A stretch of 61,272 bases of DNA, taken from assembly GCF_000794385.1 (NCBI RefSeq), contig NZ_JTJB01000043.1, positions 1-61,272 of the forward strand, in the 5' to 3' direction. The stretch is from Thermus sp. 2.9. Lineage in GTDB: Bacteria; Deinococcota; Deinococci; Deinococcales; Thermaceae. Below are positions 60,882 to 61,272 of the stretch, piece by piece; the first letter of the stretch is position 1; each line of letters opens with the position of its first letter. Below the pieces are notes generated by a model that was not told the DNA's origin, ran no database searches, and worked only from the letters and a program-made list of their open reading frames with translations. The position numbers and the translations under genes are program-made.

Positions 60882-61272
60882 AACCCAAGTTGCTACCCAG
60901 CCATCTTCTGGGTCAGGAGACTGATGTTATGGGCCAGGACGAAGGTGAGAACTTTGATGACGAAACCCTCCTGGGTCACGGCGTGGATGCGCCTGGGGAA
61001 GAGGTGATGGAGCATGCTCCCCACCGTCTCCACCACCCTCCGCCCCACGATGGCCAGGTACTGCATCCAAGGGAGATACCGCCGGCTGTTCCTCCTGCGG
61101 ATGACCATGGGAACAACCTCCTGGGCCTCCCGGAGGAGGTCCTCGTACAGATGGCTCTCGTACCCCCGGTCCAGGTAGAGCTCCGCCCCCTCGGGAAGGT
61201 CCAGGGGAAGGAGGAGAAGCGAAGCGAGGTCGTGGAAGCTCCCCGGGGTCAGGTTCACCTCGTGGACGAACT
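60882..61272 (-). mobile_element. IS982-family insertion sequence, runs off the window
   Basis: The element begins directly after the last bisphosphatase codon; its end reads ACCCAAGTTG then CTACCCAGCC on the plus strand. The transposase points back toward the break. The other end and any target duplication lie outside the window. Confidence 0.75.
60893..61272 (-). CDS. IS982-family transposase, C-terminal part
   Basis: A partial gene; 126 codons are visible and the frame stays open at the window edge. The piece contains EVNLTPGSFHDLASLL, the second catalytic Asp in YLDRGYESHLYEDLL, IRRRNSRRYLPWMQ and RRVVETVGSMLHHLFP with the catalytic Glu, the typical C-terminal half of IS982 transposases. 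It ends with LAHNISLLTQKMAG. An internal GTG could be misread as a start, but homology continues upstream of it. Confidence 0.88.
   Translation of the reverse strand, partial: FVHEVNLTPGSFHDLASLLLLPLDLPEGAELYLDRGYESHLYEDLLREAQEVVPMVIRRRNSRRYLPWMQYLAIVGRRVVETVGSMLHHLFPRRIHAVTQEGFVIKVLTFVLAHNISLLTQKMAG

Overview
The window is about 61 kb of a GC-rich chromosome that reads as a member of the genus Thermus. The evidence is third-codon positions dominated by G and C, many GTG starts, genes packed or overlapping by 1-11 bp, many genes with a -10 hexamer only 6-8 nt before the start codon (leaderless mRNAs, typical of Deinococcus-Thermus), and protein sequences very close to Thermus families I recognise (aminopeptidase T, UDG type b, UspA, Bfr, PolX). 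No rRNA, tRNA or CRISPR array was seen. The identification rests on reading by eye; no database was searched.

Layout. Bases 1-880 carry a DDE transposase gene. Bases 1088-8157 form one tightly coupled cluster of visibly lower GC: a secreted TPR-like protein, a long-chain acyl-CoA synthetase, a lipoprotein, a probable outer-membrane barrel, an ABC1/UbiB-type kinase with a membrane anchor, and a small coiled-coil protein. Bases 8242-13494 hold a beta-oxidation operon (FadB/N, thiolase, acyl-CoA dehydrogenase) behind a strong promoter with a palindromic operator. Then come cysS, hslO (Hsp33 with an extra cysteine module), a universal stress protein, an O-acetylhomoserine-type sulfhydrylase, aminopeptidase T with a 46-residue membrane protein, single-chain pyruvate:ferredoxin oxidoreductase with a dihydroorotate-dehydrogenase-like protein, a HARE-HTH-like protein, polX, and an Fe-S uracil-DNA glycosylase. 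Bases 26458-28655 hold a surface lipoprotein and a LuxR-type regulator.

Bases 28707-33667 return to acyl-CoA metabolism: an acyl-CoA carboxylase beta subunit, then acyl-CoA dehydrogenase-etfB-etfA, whose promoter carries the same operator-like motif as fadB. Next are a large soluble hybrid histidine kinase, a receiver protein and an orphan TRAP binding protein, followed on the other strand by a three-gene NAD-linked formate dehydrogenase, galK and a ZnuA-like protein. Bases 44177-53964 hold an aminotransferase, an ABC-class ATPase, an AidB-like acyl-CoA dehydrogenase, marR with a frameshifted and oddly enlarged MFS exporter, a PxpB-PxpC fusion, and a second thiolase under a TetR-type palindrome. 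The end holds a DUF255 thioredoxin-fold protein, nadC-nadA-nadB, bacterioferritin, an HxlR regulator, and a class V fructose-1,6-bisphosphatase gene cut by an IS982-family element that runs off the window.

How the parts fit: fatty acids are activated by FadD and oxidised by two sets of acyl-CoA dehydrogenase, FadB and thiolase. Electrons pass through EtfAB, and propionyl-CoA-type products go to the carboxylase. Pyruvate and formate oxidation, NAD synthesis and iron storage add redox functions. The most unusual features are the low-GC FadD/barrel/kinase cluster, the shared fatty-acid operator, the four-cysteine GAF domain of the sensor kinase, the Hsp33 C-terminal extension, the repeat insertion in the MFS exporter, the broken gluconeogenic FBPase, and an over-frequent 8-bp palindrome CCTCGAGG.
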